From contig NZ_LT907988.1 in assembly GCF_900089455.2 (NCBI RefSeq), forward strand, positions 1,736,001 through 1,800,000: DNA of 64,000 nt, in the 5' to 3' direction. The position numbers and the translations under genes are program-made. Position 1 is the stretch's first letter; the number at the start of each line of letters is the position of its first letter. This document shows positions 43,061 through 55,654 of this stretch, one piece after another. The DNA comes from Orrella dioscoreae. Its GTDB lineage: Bacteria; Pseudomonadota; Gammaproteobacteria; Burkholderiales; Burkholderiaceae_B. Below the pieces are notes generated by a model. The model had not been told where the DNA came from. It ran no database searches and saw only the letters and a list, made by a program, of their open reading frames with translations.

Positions 43061-44524
43061 CTACATCAGGATCAGGTCGTACTGTTCCTGGTGGTAGCTG
43101 GCCTCGACTTCCAGTGAAATCGGCTTGCCGACGAAATCCCCCAGCATGGCCAGGTGCTGGCTTTCCTCTTCCAGGAAGAGGTCGACCACATCCTGCGAGG
43201 CCAATATCCGGAATTCGCGCGGATTGAATTGCCGCGCCTCGCGCAGCACTTCCCGCAGGATCTCATAGCAGACGGTGCGCGCCGTGCGGACCGTGCCGCG
43301 TGCCTGGCAGGTCGGGCAGGGCTCGCACAACTGGTGCGCAAGGGAATCGCGCGTGCGCTTGCGCGTCATTTCCACCAGGCCGAGCTGGGTGAAACCGTTC
43401 ACCGTCATGCGCGTGCGGTCATGCGACAAGGCCTTGCGCAGTTCGGCCAGCACGGTGTCCCGGTGCGCGTGATCCTCCATGTCGATGAAGTCCAGGATCA
43501 CGATGCCGCCCAGGTTGCGCAGACGCAGCTGGCGGGCAATGGCCTGGGCCGCCTCCAGGTTGGTCTTGAAGATCGTGTCGTCGAAATTGCGCCCGCCCAC
43601 GAAGCCGCCGGTATTCACGTCCACCGTCGTCAATGCTTCGGTCTGGTCGATGATGAGATAGCCGCCGGACTTCAGGTCCACGCGCCGCGACAGCGCGCGC
43701 GCGATCTCGTCATCCACGTTGGCCGTGTCGAACAGGGGCCGCTCGCCGCTGTAGTGCCCGATGCGCTCCGCGACGGAAGGCGTATACAGGCGCGCCCACT
43801 CCACCATTGCGGTCGTCGTGGTGCGCGAATCGACCAGGATCTTGCCGGTGTGGGGGCCGACCATGTCGCGCAGGACGCGTTGCGCCAGCGACAGGTCACG
43901 GTGCAGCACCGAGGGGGCAGGCAGGCTGCGGGCACTGGCCTGGACGCTGGCCCACAGCTTGCGCAGGTATTCCAGGTCGGCCAGCAGCTCCTCGTCCGTG
44001 GCGCCTTCGGCCTGCGTGCGCACGATGAAGCCGCCTTTCTCTTCGGCGGGAATGAGGGCCTGCAGCCGCTCGCGCAGGCGATTGCGCTCGGCGTCGCCGT
44101 CGATTTTCTGCGAGATGCCGATATGCGGGTCATGCGGCAGGTGCACCAGCATGCGCCCTGCCATGCTGATCTGGGTGGACAGCCGGGCGCCCTTGGTGCC
44201 CAGCGGATCCTTGATCACCTGCACCATGAGGGTCTGCCCCTCGAAGAGCAGCTTCTCTATAGGAGTGGGCGGTGTTCCCTGGGCGCGCTCGCTGCGGTTT
44301 TCTCGCAGGTCGGCAATGTGCATGAAGGCGGCGCGCTCCAGGCCGATATCCACGAAGGCGCTCTGCATGCCGGGCAGCACCCGCACGACGCGCCCCAGGT
44401 GGATGTTGCCGACATGACCGCGCTGGATGCTGCGTTCGACGTGCAATTCCTGCACGGCTCCTTGTTCCACCAGGGCTACCCGGGTCTCGAAGGGGGTGAC
44501 ATTGATCAGGATGTCTTCAGTCAT
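43061..44524 (-). CDS. rng: Ribonuclease G
   Basis: Endoribonuclease that matures 16S rRNA 5' ends and degrades mRNA. 487 residues. An N-terminal S1 domain (about residues 35-125, GNIHLGRVVRVLPGMQSAFVD) precedes the catalytic region with the metal-binding aspartates in TVDVNTGGFVG and GGIVILDFIDME. The zinc-link is CEPCPTCQARG. The ATG at 44524 (MTEDILINVTPFETRVA) is the family start; the frame upstream is not conserved. It is divergent from the rRNA operon it helps to process. A TATATAT (44544-44552) may be its -10. Confidence 0.96.
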   Translation of the reverse strand: MTEDILINVTPFETRVALVEQGAVQELHVERSIQRGHVGNIHLGRVVRVLPGMQSAFVDIGLERAAFMHIADLRENRSERAQGTPPTPIEKLLFEGQTLMVQVIKDPLGTKGARLSTQISMAGRMLVHLPHDPHIGISQKIDGDAERNRLRERLQALIPAEEKGGFIVRTQAEGATDEELLADLEYLRKLWASVQASARSLPAPSVLHRDLSLAQRVLRDMVGPHTGKILVDSRTTTTAMVEWARLYTPSVAERIGHYSGERPLFDTANVDDEIARALSRRVDLKSGGYLIIDQTEALTTVDVNTGGFVGGRNFDDTIFKTNLEAAQAIARQLRLRNLGGIVILDFIDMEDHAHRDTVLAELRKALSHDRTRMTVNGFTQLGLVEMTRKRTRDSLAHQLCEPCPTCQARGTVRTARTVCYEILREVLREARQFNPREFRILASQDVVDLFLEEESQHLAMLGDFVGKPISLEVEASYHQEQYDLILM

Positions 44525-44699
44525 GGTGGTGCTGCGATGCTGCATATATATAGGGAAGCACGTGCCAGGCGCGTGCGCACAGGCATCCATCATGACATCT
44601 ATTGGCCTTGCGGACCGATGCCTTCCTGGGAGAACGGGGGTTTCCCCCTGGGGACGGCAGGGACGGCGGACAAGAATTTCCTCTTTTTTGGTGTTTGAC

Positions 44700-44729
44700 T
44701 TGCAAAGTGCAAAAAAAGGGTGCTATAGT
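44700..44729 (+). promoter_or_regulatory. rRNA operon promoter P1
   Basis: TTGCAA (-35), 18 bases, TATAGT (-10), followed by the GC-rich discriminator TCGCCCCC expected of stringently controlled rRNA promoters. About 605 bases before 16S. Confidence 0.65.
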
Positions 44730-44849
44730 TCGCCCCCTCGCAACACGACACGCAAGTTGTTCTGCAACAAAAGTGTGGTTGTTGGGGGTGAGGTGGGTGG
44801 GGTGCTTAAGCGAAAACGCGGTGCGCCACACAAACTAAAAAAGTTGTGT

Positions 44850-44855
44850 TATAGT
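44850..44855 (+). promoter_or_regulatory. rRNA operon promoter P2 (-10)
   Basis: TATAGT preceded by an A6 run and followed by TTCGGGCTCGGCAACACGA. The sequence downstream of P1 reads almost the same (TTCGCCCCCTCGCAACACGA), so P1 and P2 look like a duplication. No good -35. Confidence 0.5.
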
Positions 44856-44882
44856 TTCGGGCTCGGCAACACGAACTGATTA

Positions 44883-44894
44883 AGGGTTAACCCT
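44883..44894. promoter_or_regulatory. 12-bp palindrome in the rRNA leader
   Basis: AGGGTTAACCCT is a perfect palindrome just downstream of P2. Possible protein-binding site; no known regulator is assigned. Confidence 0.3.
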
Positions 44895-45005
44895 GATGAG
44901 TTCGGCGAGTCGGGAAGCGAGAAGAAGCGAGGCGGCGTAAGCCAAATCGATTTTTCGGGAAGTCAGTGGTTGGCGTTGTTAGGCTTAAGTCAAAACGCAA
45001 ACGAC

Positions 45006-45034
45006 TTGACAAACGAAAAAAACTGCTTCATAAT
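45006..45034 (+). promoter_or_regulatory. rRNA operon promoter P3 (strongest)
   Basis: Consensus TTGACA (45006-45011), 17-base spacer, CATAAT (45029-45034), with an A/T-rich spacer. About 300 bases before 16S. The 810 bases between rng and 16S contain these promoters and leader RNA, no gene. Confidence 0.85.
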
Positions 45035-45127
45035 CTCGTTTCTCTGCTGCTGAAACAGCAAGCGACGCGAAAGTAGCGCTACTGAGTCAGAAGCGAAGTT
45101 GATAGCAGTAACGACCGCAAGGTCACC

Positions 45128-45139
45128 GTTCTTTAACAA
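45128..45139 (+). promoter_or_regulatory. boxA antitermination site in the rRNA leader
   Basis: GTTCTTTAACAA, close to the E. coli boxA TGCTCTTTAACA bound by NusB/S10. An identical 12-mer recurs in the 16S-23S spacer. Confidence 0.75.
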
Positions 45140-45334
45140 CTAAACAGCCGATAAGTGTGGGCGCTTGGAATGAGTGCGCGTGCCAACGATTCAGCTTGCT
45201 GGATTGGTGGCTAGCCAACTAAATCAAGTGCTCACTTAATGAAGTAAGGTTTTTTAAACCTCACTTCCTTTGAGTAGCAGCGACGTATGACCGGCCTTCT
45301 TCGGAGGGTTGTTAATACGGAAATTACAGAGATT

Positions 45335-46865
<1,531 letters not shown>

Positions 46866-46990
46866 AAGAGCGAAGTGCACGAAGCGAAAGCGTCCACGCT
46901 TATCGGTTGTTGTTTGATTGGTTAGTTTGTTGACCGGGGTTAGAGAGATCTTTCTCTGGCGATGGGCTGGGTTGCTGGTCCTAACGGTTT

Positions 46991-47067
46991 GGGTCTGTAG
47001 CTCAGTCGGTTAGAGCACCGTCTTGATAAGGCGGGGGTCGTTGGTTCGAATCCAACCAGACCCACCA
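46991..47067 (+). tRNA. tRNA-Ile (GAT)
   Basis: Full cloverleaf with acceptor GGGTCTG/CAGACCC, anticodon loop CTTGATAAG, T-loop GGTTCGAATCC and encoded CCA (47065-47067). In the 16S-23S spacer. Confidence 0.97.
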
Positions 47068-47107
47068 TCGAGTGTTTCTGGTCCTGGGTTCAGGATTGGG
47101 ATATTCC

Positions 47108-47183
47108 GGGGGATTAGCTCAGCTGGGAGAGCACCTGCTTTGCAAGCAGGGGGTCGTCGGTTCGATCCCGTCATCCTCCACCA
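47108..47183 (+). tRNA. tRNA-Ala (TGC)
   Basis: Acceptor GGGGGAT pairs with ATCCTCC (one G-U), anticodon loop CTTTGCAAG, T-loop GGTTCGATCCC and encoded CCA. Second spacer tRNA. The remaining spacer to 23S (47184-47476) holds boxA and processing stems only. Confidence 0.97.
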
Positions 47184-47277
47184 CTACAAATTAATCAATT
47201 GGCACGACATTGGATGTGAGTCCAACTGTCAGCGTTTACTGAATGCTGACAGTTGGGTTTATCCCAACGGCTGTTTT

Positions 47278-47289
47278 GTTCTTTAACAA
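47278..47289 (+). promoter_or_regulatory. boxA antitermination site in the 16S-23S spacer
   Basis: Second GTTCTTTAACAA, identical to that at 45128. It overlaps the 5' strand of the 23S processing stem: 47287-47301 pairs with 50491-50506 (one bulge) and 47307-47317 with 50475-50485. Confidence 0.75.
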
Positions 47290-47476
47290 TCTGGAAGAAG
47301 CACAACGAAGTGTGTTTGATTGGTAGATGCTTAGGCATCGACGATTAGACACGGGTTGTGATTGCATTAATAGTTCAAGTTCTCAAGGATTTGGCGCAAG
47401 CCGAATCTTGCTTTGAAACTTATGAACGGCACAAACGCTACAAAGTATCAGCGTCTTATAGCCGACATGGTTATAG

Positions 47477-50358
<2,882 letters not shown>

Positions 50359-50543
50359 TAACCCTGGCGGTTAAACGCTGATAGTTATAGCGACAGTGTC
50401 GTTCAAAACTCAAAACTTGCTGCACCGTCTGCAGCAAGCCAACAATCCCAATTCGTTGTCTCAGGCCCAGCCTGAAACACACTTCAATACGCTTCTTCCC
50501 AGATTGGATGTGACGCCCTAAACCGCGACACATCAAACAGTTA

Positions 50544-50658
50544 CGCCTGACGACCATAGCAAGGTGGTACCACTCCTTCCCATCCCGAACAGGACAGTGA
50601 AACGCCTTCGCGCCGATGATAGTGGACGGACGTCTGTGAAAGTAGGTCATTGTCAGGC
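50544..50658 (+). rRNA. rrf: 5S ribosomal RNA
   Basis: About 115 bases, closed by GCCTGAC/GTCAGGC, with the conserved CCATCCCGAACAGGACAGTG core. The 185 bases between 23S and 5S contain only processing stems. Confidence 0.96.
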
Positions 50659-50668
50659 TCTTATCCCC

Positions 50669-50703
50669 AAAACCCCATCCGGTCAACCGGATGGGGTTTT
50701 GCT
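50669..50703 (+). terminator. rRNA operon terminator
   Basis: A4, CCCCATCCGG, loop TCAA, CCGGATGGGG, TTTTGC. Starts about ten bases after 5S. Confidence 0.93.
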
Positions 50704-50756
50704 TTTGGGCGACCAGATCTCGGGCCCGAACAGATTCAGTGTTCCCGGCCCAGGCT

Positions 50757-50762
50757 TACAAT
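50757..50762 (+). promoter_or_regulatory. -10 element of the ybaN-like gene
   Basis: TACAAT with TTCAGT (50735-50740) at 16-base spacing, 54 bases before the ATG. Confidence 0.45.
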
Positions 50763-50816
50763 GTCCGGGACTAGCGTGTTCCGGCCTTGTGGCCAAGGTG
50801 GAGCACGGCGGAACCC

Positions 50817-51344
50817 ATGGATCCCTCCCACTCTCAAGATGATTTGCCTTCGGCTGCGCGTGGCGCCGCCGATCCTGCCTGCTCGGCGGTGACGCCTGCG
50901 ACGGCGGGGCAAGGCAAGGTGCCGCCGCAAGACCCGCCGGACGTGGCGGCCACGCATCGCCTGGTGCCTGAAAGCCGGCTGGCACGCGCCTGTTATCTGG
51001 TGCTGGGCTTTCTTTTCATCGGCCTGGGCCTGATTGGCGCGGTGTTGCCGGTGATGCCGACGACGATCTTCCTGATCCTGGCTGCGTGGTGCATGGCGCG
51101 TTCGTCGCCGCGCATGGAGGCGTGGTTGCTGAATCACCCCACCTTTGGGCCGACGCTGCGCGATTGGCAGCGCAATGGCGCGATCAGCCGCAAGGGCAAG
51201 GCGCTGGCTTGCACAGGTATGACGGCGGGGTATGTGATCTTCTGGCTGAGTGTGCGGCCGCAATGGCCGCTTGCCACGGTGGTGGGCATGTTCATGGCTG
51301 CCTGCGCGGCGTACGTGTTGAGCCGGCCGGCGCCGCCTGTCTGA
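50817..51344 (+). CDS. YbaN-family (DUF454) inner membrane protein
   Basis: 175 residues. The DUF454 core (about residues 50-165) has YLVLGFLFIGLGLIGAVLP, VMPTTIFLILAAWCMARSS and the LLNHPTFGPTLRDWQRNGAI motif, with about three or four helices. The first ~45 residues are a Pro/Ala-rich extension not usual in the ~125-residue family, so a later non-ATG start is possible. Function of the family is unknown; some members neighbour haem or DNA-metabolism genes. Confidence 0.85.
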   Translation: MDPSHSQDDLPSAARGAADPACSAVTPATAGQGKVPPQDPPDVAATHRLVPESRLARACYLVLGFLFIGLGLIGAVLPVMPTTIFLILAAWCMARSSPRMEAWLLNHPTFGPTLRDWQRNGAISRKGKALACTGMTAGYVIFWLSVRPQWPLATVVGMFMAACAAYVLSRPAPPV

Positions 51345-51373
51345 GCGCAACGCAGGCAATCAACCCTGAAAAT

Positions 51374-51403
51374 GAAAAGGCAGCGCCGGGGAGCTGCCTT
51401 TTT
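51374..51403. terminator. Bidirectional terminator after the ybaN-like gene
   Basis: A4, GGCAGC, loop GCCGGGGA, GCTGCC, T5. Between convergent genes. Confidence 0.9.
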
Positions 51404-51420
51404 CATGGCACCCAGCTGCA

Positions 51421-52644
51421 TCAAGCGCGGTAGCGTTCGATGAGCGTGGCGGTGCGTTCGATGGCCTGGACGGCAGCCTGGTGGTTCTGCGAGAAGTTCA
51501 GGCGAATGCTGTCGGCCGAGTGGGGACTGAACTCTGTGCCGGGCGTCACGATGACGCCGGCCTGCTGGCGCAGCAGGCGCACGAAATCGAGCGGCGGGAC
51601 GCTGAGCTTGGGCAGGCGCGGGAACAGATAGCTGCCGGCCTGAGGCGTGCGGGCGGCCACGCCTTCGATGCCACGCAACACTTTCAGCAGGTCATCGCGG
51701 ATGGCCTGGTGCTGGGCGATGCGCGTGTCCATGTAGCCTTTGGGCTCTTCGAACCAGGTGGTGAGCACGGCCTGGCAGTAGCCCGGCGCGCGCAAGGACA
51801 CGATGGCCTGCAGCTTTTCCATGCGGTCGATGAGTCGGGCGGCGCCGAAGGCCACGCCCAGGCGATAGCCGCTGAGCGACTCGGTCTTGGACGGTCCCAT
51901 GATGGTGATGAGATTGTCCGGATTCATGGCGGTCGCGCGCAGGTGGGTGTATTCGGTGCCCGTGTAGCGCAGGCGGGAATACAACTGGTCCGCGATGACC
52001 GTGGCGCCGTATTGGTTGGCCAGCGCGGCGATCTGCGCGATCTCTTCCTTGCTGTAGACCACGCCGGCGGGGTTGTTGGGATTGGAGAACAGGAAGGTCT
52101 TGGCACCCGATTTGAAGGCGGCTTCGAGCTGGCCGAGGTCCAGGCCGGCACGCACGTCGTTGCCCAGGTAGTCCATGTCGACGGGCACGATTTCCGCGCC
52201 CAGGAATTCGACGAGCTTGCGATTGGCGAAGTAGTCGGGGCGCACGATGGCGACCTTGTCGCCTGCGGTGACGGTGGCCGCGATCGCCAGGAACAGCGCG
52301 CCCTGCGTGCCCGGGGTGATGATGAGTTCGCGGTCGCCGGAGACCGGCGCGCCGGTGAAGGTGCTCAGGTGGGCCGCCACGCGTTCGCGCAGGGCGGCGC
52401 CGCCGCGGTATTCGGTGTAGGCCTGTTCGCCGCCGCGATGGACGCCATCGACGAAGGCCTCCAGCGAGCCCGGCGTGGGCGCGAAGGCGGAGTCGTTGAC
52501 GTCGCCGTGCGAGAAATCGACGGGCGTGCCGGGCAGGTTCTCACCCTTGGCTTGCGGCTGGCTGCCCTCCGCGCGCAGGCGGACCTCCTGGCCGGGTGCG
52601 TTGTCGGTGGAAAGCCTGGCGAATTTCTGTTCGATTGCGTTCAT
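51421..52644 (-). CDS. Class I/II pyridoxal-phosphate aminotransferase
   Basis: 407 residues, fold-type I. Features are ITPGTQGALFLAIAATV, the FSNPNNPAGVVYSKEE loop, ADQLYSRLRYTG and the Schiff-base lysine in MGPSKTESLSGYRLG. The ATG at 52644 follows AAGGAGACAAAAGGAAACC on the minus strand, a good ribosome site. It lies downstream of the amide operon but is separated from it by a hairpin. Substrate unknown; some relatives act on aspartate or aromatic amino acids. Confidence 0.9.
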   Translation of the reverse strand: MNAIEQKFARLSTDNAPGQEVRLRAEGSQPQAKGENLPGTPVDFSHGDVNDSAFAPTPGSLEAFVDGVHRGGEQAYTEYRGGAALRERVAAHLSTFTGAPVSGDRELIITPGTQGALFLAIAATVTAGDKVAIVRPDYFANRKLVEFLGAEIVPVDMDYLGNDVRAGLDLGQLEAAFKSGAKTFLFSNPNNPAGVVYSKEEIAQIAALANQYGATVIADQLYSRLRYTGTEYTHLRATAMNPDNLITIMGPSKTESLSGYRLGVAFGAARLIDRMEKLQAIVSLRAPGYCQAVLTTWFEEPKGYMDTRIAQHQAIRDDLLKVLRGIEGVAARTPQAGSYLFPRLPKLSVPPLDFVRLLRQQAGVIVTPGTEFSPHSADSIRLNFSQNHQAAVQAIERTATLIERYRA

Positions 52645-52700
52645 GGTTTCCTTTTGTCTCCTTGTGCCGCCCGGGCGTGGGCGCTGGTGGTCTGGCTGAA

Positions 52701-52729
52701 CCGCCGCGCGGTGTGACACCGCGCGGCGG
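52701..52729. repeat. 13-bp perfect hairpin between the amide operon and the aminotransferase
   Basis: CCGCCGCGCGGTG, three-base loop, CACCGCGCGGCGG. No T tract on either strand. Probably an mRNA-stabilising or transcription-attenuating stem at the 3' end of the ten-gene operon. Confidence 0.6.
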
Positions 52730-52741
52730 GTGCGTGGGCAA

Positions 52742-54100
52742 TCAGCCCGACGCGGACGTGCGCGACGCGATCCAGGTCTCCAGGTAATGGATACCCGCGC
52801 CGCCTTCGCAGAACACCGGGTCCGTCAACAGGTCCCGATGCAAGGCGATGTTGGTGTCGATGCCCGCGACCACGGTCTCCCGCAAGGCCACGCGCATGCG
52901 CGCAAGGGCTTGTTCACGCGTGTCTCCATACGCGATGAACTTGCCAATCATTGAATCATAGTGAGGGGGGACGATGTAACCCGGGTAGGCATGCGAATCG
53001 ACGCGGATGCCTGGTCCGCCCGGCGCGATCCATTCCGTGATGCGGCCGGGCGAGGGCAGGAAGCTGCGTGGGTTCTCGGCATTGATGCGGCATTCGATGG
53101 CGTGGCCGCGTCGCTGGATGGCGGACTGTGGCCAGGGCAGGGCTTCGCCGGCGGCGATGCGGATCTGCATCTGGACGAGGTCGATGCCGGTGGTGAGCTC
53201 GGTGACCGGGTGCTCCACCTGCAGGCGCGTGTTCATCTCGATGAAGTAGAACTGGCCGTCCTCGTACAGGAACTCGAAGGTGCCGGCGCCGCGGTAGCCG
53301 AGCGTGCGGCAGGCTTGCGCGCAGCGCTCGCCGATGGCGGCGACAGCGCCCTCGGGCAGCCCCGGCGCCGGGGATTCCTCGATGACTTTCTGGTGGCGGC
53401 GCTGCATGGAGCAGTCGCGTTCGCCCAGCCAGACGGCGTTGCCGTGCGTGTCGGCCAGCACCTGGATCTCGATGTGGCGTGGCCGTTGCAGGAAGCGCTC
53501 CATGTAGAGCGCCGGGTTGCCGAAGGCGGCCGCTGCTTCCGCGCGGGTGGTCTCGACAGCGGCCAGCAGCGCGGTTTCGGCCTCCACGACGCGCATGCCG
53601 CGGCCGCCGCCGCCGCCAGCGGCCTTGACGATCAGGGGGTAGCCGATCTTGCGGGCGGCGGCCAGGATGGCTTGCGGGTCATCGGGCAGTTCGCCCTCGG
53701 TGCCGGGCACGCAAGGCACGCCGGCAGTCAGCATGGCCTGCTTGGCCTGGACCTTGTCGCCCATTGTCCGGATGGCGGCGGCGGTGGGACCGATGAAGGC
53801 CAGGCCCGCGGCCTCGACGGCATCGGCGAAGCCGGCGTTCTCGCTGAGAAATCCGTAGCCAGGATGCACGGCCTGTGCGCCGGTCAGGCGGGCGGCGGCA
53901 AGAATGGCCGGAATGTTCAGGTAGCTGCGGGCGGATGGGGCGGGGCCGATGCAGAGGGCTTCGTCGGCGTGCCGGACATAGGCGGCATCGCGGTCGGCCT
54001 CGGCGTGCACGATCACGGTCTGGATGCCCAGTTCGTGGCAGGCGCGCTGGATGCGTTGCGCGATCTCGCCGCGATTGGCGATGAGGATCTTACGAAACAC
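52742..54100 (-). CDS. Biotin carboxylase (AccC-like paralogue)
   Basis: ATP-dependent carboxylation of carrier-bound biotin. 452 residues with the AccC layout. It has an N-terminal [19 protein letters not shown], the central ATP-grasp glycine loop [29 protein letters not shown], the active-site stretch [16 protein letters not shown] and a C-terminal cap. It starts 11 bases inside the carrier gene. Its place at the end of an amide-hydrolysis operon, without a carboxyltransferase in view, suggests a dedicated paralogue rather than the fatty-acid enzyme. Confidence 0.93.
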   Translation of the reverse strand: MFRKILIANRGEIAQRIQRACHELGIQTVIVHAEADRDAAYVRHADEALCIGPAPSARSYLNIPAILAAARLTGAQAVHPGYGFLSENAGFADAVEAAGLAFIGPTAAAIRTMGDKVQAKQAMLTAGVPCVPGTEGELPDDPQAILAAARKIGYPLIVKAAGGGGGRGMRVVEAETALLAAVETTRAEAAAAFGNPALYMERFLQRPRHIEIQVLADTHGNAVWLGERDCSMQRRHQKVIEESPAPGLPEGAVAAIGERCAQACRTLGYRGAGTFEFLYEDGQFYFIEMNTRLQVEHPVTELTTGIDLVQMQIRIAAGEALPWPQSAIQRRGHAIECRINAENPRSFLPSPGRITEWIAPGGPGIRVDSHAYPGYIVPPHYDSMIGKFIAYGDTREQALARMRVALRETVVAGIDTNIALHRDLLTDPVFCEGGAGIHYLETWIASRTSASG

Positions 54101-54842
54101 CGCGTGTCTCCTCGAGGGCCAGGACGAACAGGGGCTGGCCGGCTTCGATCAGCTGGCCGTTTTCGCACAGGATCTGCGCGACGCTGCCGGCGTGCTCCGC
54201 TGGCAGTTCGTTGAGCATCTTCATCGCCTCGAGCACGCACAGGGGCGTGCCGATCTCGACGCGGCTGCCCACGCTGACCAGGGCATCGGCGCCGGGGCGG
54301 GCCGCGCGGTAGAAGGTGCCGGACATGGGCGAGAGGATGGTGTGCGTCTGCGAGGCGGAGGCTGCCGCGGCACGCGCCTGGGGCGGGGCGGCGCGGGCGC
54401 CTGCGGCCTGCTCTTCGACTGCCGTGCTTGCCGTGGCGGGCGGCGACGCGAACGTGAAGAGCGCCATGCCGTAGTCGGCCAACTGGCCGTCTTGGCCCAG
54501 CACCCTGTCGATCGTGCCGGCTTGCGGAGCAAGGACGGGCGTGAGCGTGTCCTCGAGTTCGAGCAAGGCCAGCAGCTGGCCGTGTTCCACCTTGTCGCCG
54601 GGCTGGATGGCTTGGGTCAATTGCGCGTCGTGGCTCAGCCGCAGCAGGCCCAGCCCTTCGCTGCGGACGGTGACGGCTGGCGCGGCAGCGGGAGCAGGGT
54701 TGTGCGCGGGCGCTGCGCCGGCAGCCGTATGGAGCGGCAGGCGCAGGTGCGCCACGCAATCGGACACGCCGATTTCCAGCCGTTCCACGCCAAGGCGGCG
54801 CAGCTGGCTGGCGAGGTCCTGGATGAGAGAGGCGTCGATCAT
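54090..54842 (-). CDS. Biotin carboxyl carrier protein with two biotinyl-type domains
   Basis: 250 residues. The C-terminal domain (about 170-245) has the biotinylation motif [11 protein letters not shown] with [18 protein letters not shown] before it. A middle domain (about 60-140, [21 protein letters not shown]) has the same fold pattern, but its hairpin turn reads LELEDTLTP and lacks the MKM lysine. An Ala/Pro-rich linker separates them. The first ~50 residues resemble the AccB N-terminus ([16 protein letters not shown]). ATG at 54842; the frame stays open upstream but is antisense to nothing conserved. Confidence 0.9.
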   Translation of the reverse strand: MIDASLIQDLASQLRRLGVERLEIGVSDCVAHLRLPLHTAAGAAPAHNPAPAAAPAVTVRSEGLGLLRLSHDAQLTQAIQPGDKVEHGQLLALLELEDTLTPVLAPQAGTIDRVLGQDGQLADYGMALFTFASPPATASTAVEEQAAGARAAPPQARAAAASASQTHTILSPMSGTFYRAARPGADALVSVGSRVEIGTPLCVLEAMKMLNELPAEHAGSVAQILCENGQLIEAGQPLFVLALEETRGVS

Positions 54843-54853
54843 GCGGGCTCCGC

Positions 54854-55654
54854 TCAGCGCACCGTGCCCAGCGCGCCCAGGGCGCGGCGGATCATGTCCT
54901 CGACGACTGGCTGGGCGCGCGCGGCCAGGTCTGGCCGATAGCCGTAGGGCTCGTCTTCGTCCATGTAGAGGCACTGGGCCATTTCCAGCTGGACGGCATG
55001 CACGCCGTCTTTCGGCTGGCCGTAATGCCGGGTGATGTGGCCGCCCTTGAAGCGGCCATCCGCCACCCAGGTGTAGCCGCTGTCGCTGGCCGCGGCGATG
55101 GCGGCGTCGCGCAGTGCCGGCGCGCAGGCCGCGCCGCTGTAGGTGCCGATGTTGAGGTCGGGCAACTGGCCGTCGAAGAGACGGGGCAGCACGCTGGCAA
55201 TGGAATGGGCTTCCCACAGCAGCACCTGGCTGTGTTGCTGGCGCAGGCGATCCAGCTCGGCGCGCAGGGCATCGTGGTAGGGCACCCAGTAGTGCGCGAC
55301 GCGTTCGGCGGTCTCGGCGTCGTCGGGCGCCTGGCCGTCGGCATAGATCAGTTCGCCGCGGAAGGTTTCCGTGGGGCACAGGCCCGTGGTCGTCTGGCCG
55401 GCATACAGGCTGCTGCCGTCGCGCGGGCGGTTCATGTCGATGACGTAGCGCGAGTAGTTGGCCTGCAGGATCGAGGCGCCCATGGCGCGCGCGAAATCGT
55501 AGAGCCGCGACAGGTGCCAGTCGGTGTCGGTGAGCTTGCGGGCGGCGGGCGTCATGCGCTGGGCCAGCGCCTCGGGCAGGCATTCGCCGCCATGGGGGAT
55601 GGAGATGAGCAGGGGCAACGTGCCCTGTTCCAGGGTGATGATGGGGCGTGTCAT
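54854..55654 (-). CDS. hutG: N-formylglutamate amidohydrolase
   Basis: Hydrolyses N-formyl-glutamate to glutamate and formate, or acts on a related N-acyl amino acid. 266 residues. The family motifs are PLLISIPHGGECLP, LTDTDWHLSRLYDF, RYVIDMNRPRDGSSLYAG, LLWEAHSIASVLP and GGHITRHYGQP. The ATG at 55654 overlaps the upstream dehydrogenase stop as ATGA. There are no histidine-utilisation neighbours, so the substrate here may differ. Confidence 0.92.
   Translation of the reverse strand: MTRPIITLEQGTLPLLISIPHGGECLPEALAQRMTPAARKLTDTDWHLSRLYDFARAMGASILQANYSRYVIDMNRPRDGSSLYAGQTTTGLCPTETFRGELIYADGQAPDDAETAERVAHYWVPYHDALRAELDRLRQQHSQVLLWEAHSIASVLPRLFDGQLPDLNIGTYSGAACAPALRDAAIAAASDSGYTWVADGRFKGGHITRHYGQPKDGVHAVQLEMAQCLYMDEDEPYGYRPDLAARAQPVVEDMIRRALGALGTVR

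Noticed and set aside
44700-45334. Small protein genes in the rRNA leader
   Set aside because: Short frames have no ribosome site or conserved composition and overlap promoters and processing stems.
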